A stretch of 9,390 nt of DNA from positions 1-9,390 of the forward strand of contig DAWM01000075.1 in assembly GCA_002505945.1 (NCBI GenBank), read 5' to 3'. Below are positions 6,787 to 9,390 of the stretch, in pieces (positions within the stretch are counted from its first letter, which is position 1; the number at the start of each line of letters is the position of its first letter). The notes under the pieces were generated by a model. The model worked only from the letters and a program-made list of their open reading frames with translations, had not been told where the DNA came from and made no database searches. Position numbers and translations under genes: made by a program. This DNA is from Candidatus Woesearchaeota archaeon UBA119 (lineage in GTDB: Archaea; Nanobdellota; Nanobdellia; Woesearchaeales; UBA119).

Positions 6787-7428
6787 ATGAGATTCCAACA
6801 AGGAGAAGAAAATGCATACAATGACAAGAGGAGATTGCTTCTCGGGCTCATCGTTTTAATAGTTCTTATTATGGTTGGAATAGTTATATATTACCTTGTT
6901 GACTTTGGTTATATTGCCGTTCCTGACATTAATGATGAGAAACCAGATGATGTTGGGGCGAACAATACATCGGTTAATGAAACTCATCCCAAAGGCAAAG
7001 AAGGGGATGAGCTGGAATTCAGTATTATGCTGGTTGATGGCTATAATGATTTGACTCTTGCTCCCTATGTTAGAGAGGGTTCTGATTATTACTGGGATGA
7101 TGACATTATTCTCTATGTTAATGTGTCTGATTTCGGTTTCTTCAGGGGCAAGGATTACAAGTTTGTTATGTTGAACGGTGCTTTAGAGGTTATAGGGCCA
7201 ACTGGAGAGAAAATAGTGCCCTTCTCAGACGAGAACGCGATTGAATTAGACCAGTCTCTTCCCTTGAAATCTGAAATGATACCTTTCATACTCACAATAG
7301 AAACCAATTACCCTCAACTGCGTCAGTATGGTTTAGTAGGGCGCTACAAAGCAACATTGACTATAACAGATAATGTTTTGGAAGAGACAGAATCGAAAAC
7401 TATTTATTTCAATCTCAATAAAGGATGA
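6787..7428 (+). CDS. Single-pass membrane protein with small beta-rich ectodomain
   Basis: A 213-residue protein not recognised by name. A short polar N-terminus ending K-R-R (14-16) precedes one long hydrophobic helix at ~17-38. By the positive-inside rule the N-terminus is cytoplasmic and the rest is outside. Residues ~40-75 form a polar Asp/Asn-rich stalk with two sequons (N-N-T, N-E-T). Residues ~77-213 are predicted to be an Ig-like beta sandwich, with alternating strands such as I-I-L-Y-V-N-V and a final strand pattern V-G-R-Y-K-A-T-L-T-I-T-D followed by I-Y-F-N-L. The ATG at 6787 is five bases after the preceding stop and has only a weak AGGT at 6780-6783, so translation probably depends on coupling. 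Its stop overlaps an ATG of the next gene region. A role as membrane anchor or assembly partner for the flanking exported proteins is inferred from position alone. Confidence 0.82.
   Translation: MRFQQGEENAYNDKRRLLLGLIVLIVLIMVGIVIYYLVDFGYIAVPDINDEKPDDVGANNTSVNETHPKGKEGDELEFSIMLVDGYNDLTLAPYVREGSDYYWDDDIILYVNVSDFGFFRGKDYKFVMLNGALEVIGPTGEKIVPFSDENAIELDQSLPLKSEMIPFILTIETNYPQLRQYGLVGRYKATLTITDNVLEETESKTIYFNLNKG
7421..7424 (+). promoter_or_regulatory. Ribosome binding site deciding the start of the helical secreted protein
   Basis: AAGG at 7421-7424 directly abuts ATG 7425, leaving no room for that codon as a start. It sits six bases before ATG 7431 and nine before ATG 7434. The start is therefore placed at 7431, with 7434 as the alternative. 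Confidence 0.55.
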
Positions 7429-7430
7429 TT

Positions 7431-9149
7431 ATGATGAAAAAAATTCATGAGAGAAAGATTGCTTTGATGTTTGTCTTGTCTGTTTTTCTTATCTTGCTCT
7501 CTTTAAATGCACAAGAAGGAATTTGTGATGGAGATGATCCCGTCTCTATTACAAAAGATTATCTTTCTTCTTTAGAGAATGAGAACTTTGACATACAGCA
7601 GCAATCGGCAGTTTTTGACTTAGATTCTGAATTATCCGGAATAAATATTGAAGATTATGACAAATTCTACGAGGAAGTTACTAAAGGAGAGGACTATGGT
7701 CATCATGTGACGGCTGCATTTAACGAATGGATGATAGATAAAGTAGAGAATAAACTGAAATACGCAGAGGAGGCCTATTATCATTATACCGAGATAGGCG
7801 ATTCAAAAGATAATGATGCTGATAAATATCAAATGTATGAACAAGGAGCAAAGATTGTTCTTGAGGGATATGAGATTGATTATGAGAATTTTGATGGATC
7901 AATCTCGGAATTGCATGAAGTCTTAGATGATACATATTATGAGTTTTGGCGGAGTAGAACGGAGAATGATAATGATGATGAATTTGCTTTCTATAACCAG
8001 ATATCTTCTACAGCCACATCAGATGAAGCGAAAGCAGTACTTTATCTCTGGATGACAAAGAATGCAGGAGATTCTGAGGGCAAAGCGAGATTTGCAGTCC
8101 TTGCCTCAAATAAATTTGAAAGTATTGCTAAAAACGCAAAAGATAATAGACAGAAAGCTATGTGTTATTTAATGGCTGCTGAGGTTTTGCCAGAACCTTC
8201 TGAGGAAAAAGATAAACTGGGATATCAGAAGACTAAACGGCTTTTGATGCTGGAGTCTTATAAGTCAGAGTATAAATACTTAGATTCCTTAGAGAACTCC
8301 GAGAATAAATATTCAGAGTTGAGGGATCTAGCGTCTAGAATATCCCAGCTAAAGGATTTCGGAGAGGATTTGAAAGACGAACAGAATCTGTATGAGGAAG
8401 TTGTTAAGACGATTGAGGATATGCCTGGTTGGACTGCTTTTTCATGGCGCTTAAGAGAGTCAGTTGATGCGATTAATTTGGGCAAGGCGTTATCCCATAA
8501 ACTATATAGAGACGTCGGCTTCTACAAAACTATTCAGGACTGGTGGGATGAAGATTTTTTAGGGCAACTTACGGAATTTTTTGATACTTCTGAAGTTGGC
8601 AAAATCCTAACAGGTAATCCTGAAGATGTTCTCTGCTGGAATGTTCTCAAGTTAAAGGGCAGTTCCTATTCCTCAACAAGCGATGGCCGTATGGGCAGCT
8701 TCATAGCAGGAGACCGAAGAAAGTTTACATACGATGATGACAGTATTGAATACCTCTACAAAATAACCTTTATGATTGATGCTGCTCTTGACTCTAGAAC
8801 AGGAAAGATGAACTATACGATAAAGGTATATGATGCGAGCGGAAATGAATTCCATCTGGATATTGATAACGATGGCAAGGCGGATATATGGAGAGAAACT
8901 GAGGATTCCTATGCCTCTTCAAGGGAACAGCCGATTGCTTGGTACTCCTCAAAAAGATATGATGAGGCCTGCATAGAGTTCTATAATGTTGATGATTTTG
9001 TATCTGATTTCAAGAGACTTCTCAAGGATAATGACAACAAGATATGCACAAAGCTGGCAGAAGCAAAAAAGATTTATGTAAACCAGGAAGACACTGATCA
9101 AGGAAACACCCAACAGGATGATGATAATGATGACTGCGCGAACTGTTAA
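7431..9149 (+). CDS. Secreted helical protein with calcium-type loop and acidic CxxC tail
   Basis: A protein of ~572 residues that I cannot assign to a named family. A basic start (M-M-K-K-I-H-E-R-K) and a hydrophobic run to ~26 form a signal peptide, followed by a cleavage-compatible L-N-A-Q region. Residues ~35-330 are almost all predicted helix, rich in Glu/Lys/Tyr with short turns, like a TPR-type solenoid, but no clear repeat consensus is visible. A conserved-looking stretch, T-S-E-V-G-K-I-L-T-G-N-P-E-D-V-L-C (386-402), separates it from a beta-rich part. At ~477-489 is D-I-D-N-D-G-K-A-D-I-W-R-E, which fits the D-x-D-x-D-G-x-x-D calcium-loop pattern of EF-hand/dockerin-like sequences. 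The protein ends in a low-complexity tail, D-D-D-N-D-D-C-A-N-C. Lysine is mostly AAA here, unlike the first genes of the operon. Its last codons contain the start of the following gene, so co-translation is likely. Confidence 0.82.
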   Translation: MMKKIHERKIALMFVLSVFLILLSLNAQEGICDGDDPVSITKDYLSSLENENFDIQQQSAVFDLDSELSGINIEDYDKFYEEVTKGEDYGHHVTAAFNEWMIDKVENKLKYAEEAYYHYTEIGDSKDNDADKYQMYEQGAKIVLEGYEIDYENFDGSISELHEVLDDTYYEFWRSRTENDNDDEFAFYNQISSTATSDEAKAVLYLWMTKNAGDSEGKARFAVLASNKFESIAKNAKDNRQKAMCYLMAAEVLPEPSEEKDKLGYQKTKRLLMLESYKSEYKYLDSLENSENKYSELRDLASRISQLKDFGEDLKDEQNLYEEVVKTIEDMPGWTAFSWRLRESVDAINLGKALSHKLYRDVGFYKTIQDWWDEDFLGQLTEFFDTSEVGKILTGNPEDVLCWNVLKLKGSSYSSTSDGRMGSFIAGDRRKFTYDDDSIEYLYKITFMIDAALDSRTGKMNYTIKVYDASGNEFHLDIDNDGKADIWRETEDSYASSREQPIAWYSSKRYDEACIEFYNVDDFVSDFKRLLKDNDNKICTKLAEAKKIYVNQEDTDQGNTQQDDDNDDCANC

Positions 9150-9390
9150 GCAATACTTCATACTTTATCTGTTAGACTTTGCAATCATATCATTTCCTCT
9201 TTTAGTATTGAAATATATCTTGGCTGTCCTTTCTCCTGCATTGTCGAACCTTATGCGCTTGGCCCAGCTCAACTTCAGCATGACTCAAGAGGGCTTAGAA
9301 CAGGCCAAATCCTCTTTAGGCTATACCCAGCTTAGCTTTTTCTTAGTTGTTGCATTGGCAGTTTTTCTAGTCTTCTACCTATTCTTCATT
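9127..9390 (+). CDS. Start of a membrane protein, 3' end outside the window
   Basis: An open frame of 88 codons runs to the window edge without a stop. It encodes M-M-T-A-R-T-V-K-Q followed by a hydrophobic helix (Y-F-I-L-Y-L-L-D-F-A-I-I and on to ~32). An amphipathic stretch rich in Gln, Ser and Leu follows, then a second hydrophobic helix from ~68 to the edge (L-S-F-F-L-V-V-A-L-A-V-F-L-V-F-Y). It overlaps the end of the previous gene by 23 bases. Several start codons are in frame (9118, 9121, 9127, 9130). GGAT at 9116-9119 is best spaced for 9127 or 9130. I do not recognise the family. By position it is the membrane component following the secreted proteins, and at least two helices are seen. 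Confidence 0.7.
   Translation, partial: MMTARTVKQYFILYLLDFAIISFPLLVLKYILAVLSPALSNLMRLAQLNFSMTQEGLEQAKSSLGYTQLSFFLVVALAVFLVFYLFFI

Noticed and set aside
9112..9135. GAT/ATG repeat as a possible microsatellite
   Set aside because: It is only a few units long and is explained by the Asp-rich tail and the start codons of the next gene.
8949..9161. 70-codon minus-strand hydrophobic frame
   Set aside because: Hydrophobicity comes from the antisense of Asp/Asn-rich codons (GAT/AAT read as ATC/ATT). It overlaps the end of a well-supported gene.

Overview
The window looks like part of an archaeal genome, most likely a small-genome DPANN-type archaeon (Woesearchaeota/Pacearchaeota-like). The evidence is a two-gene lipoate-protein ligase of the archaeal type, TATA-like TTTAAA boxes ahead of short leaders, an archaeal class III (type IV pilin-like) signal sequence, and a run of large, cysteine- and sequon-bearing secreted proteins of a kind I associate with DPANN genomes. 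That last association is from memory and unverified. Genes are tightly packed, often overlapping by 4 bases, and no RNA gene, CRISPR array or mobile element was seen.

Region 1 (1-554, + strand) is the end of lplA, cut by the window edge, followed by lplB, the separate accessory domain of the archaeal bipartite lipoate-protein ligase. Region 2 (505-1680, - strand) is a Wzx/MATE-type polysaccharide flippase gene that appears broken. Its first ~35 codons lie in one frame and the remaining membrane core in another. About 40-55 residues of the usual first two helices are missing, and a second probable frameshift lies just after the start codon. Its 3' end overlaps that of lplB by 50 bases. Region 3 (1681-1772) is a short AT-rich divergent promoter region.

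Region 4 (1773-9390, + strand) is a compact, probably co-transcribed run of five envelope or secreted protein genes. (a) A 682-residue protein has a KRG/Q class III signal and a large ectodomain with a carboxypeptidase-regulatory-like beta module. (b) A 984-residue secreted protein has about five Ig-like repeats at ~105-115-residue spacing and a cysteine-rich helical C-terminal domain. (c) A 213-residue single-pass protein has a beta-rich ectodomain. (d) A ~573-residue secreted protein is helical, with a D-x-D-x-D-G calcium-type loop and a terminal acidic CxxC tail. (e) The start of a membrane protein runs off the window.

None of the five has a function I can name. Their order, translational coupling and shared secretion suggest that they build one cell-surface assembly, such as a scaffold, an adhesion structure or a pilus-like machine. 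Lysine codon use changes from mostly AAG to mostly AAA near position 5,990, inside gene (b), and stays that way to the end. The operon may therefore be a mosaic.
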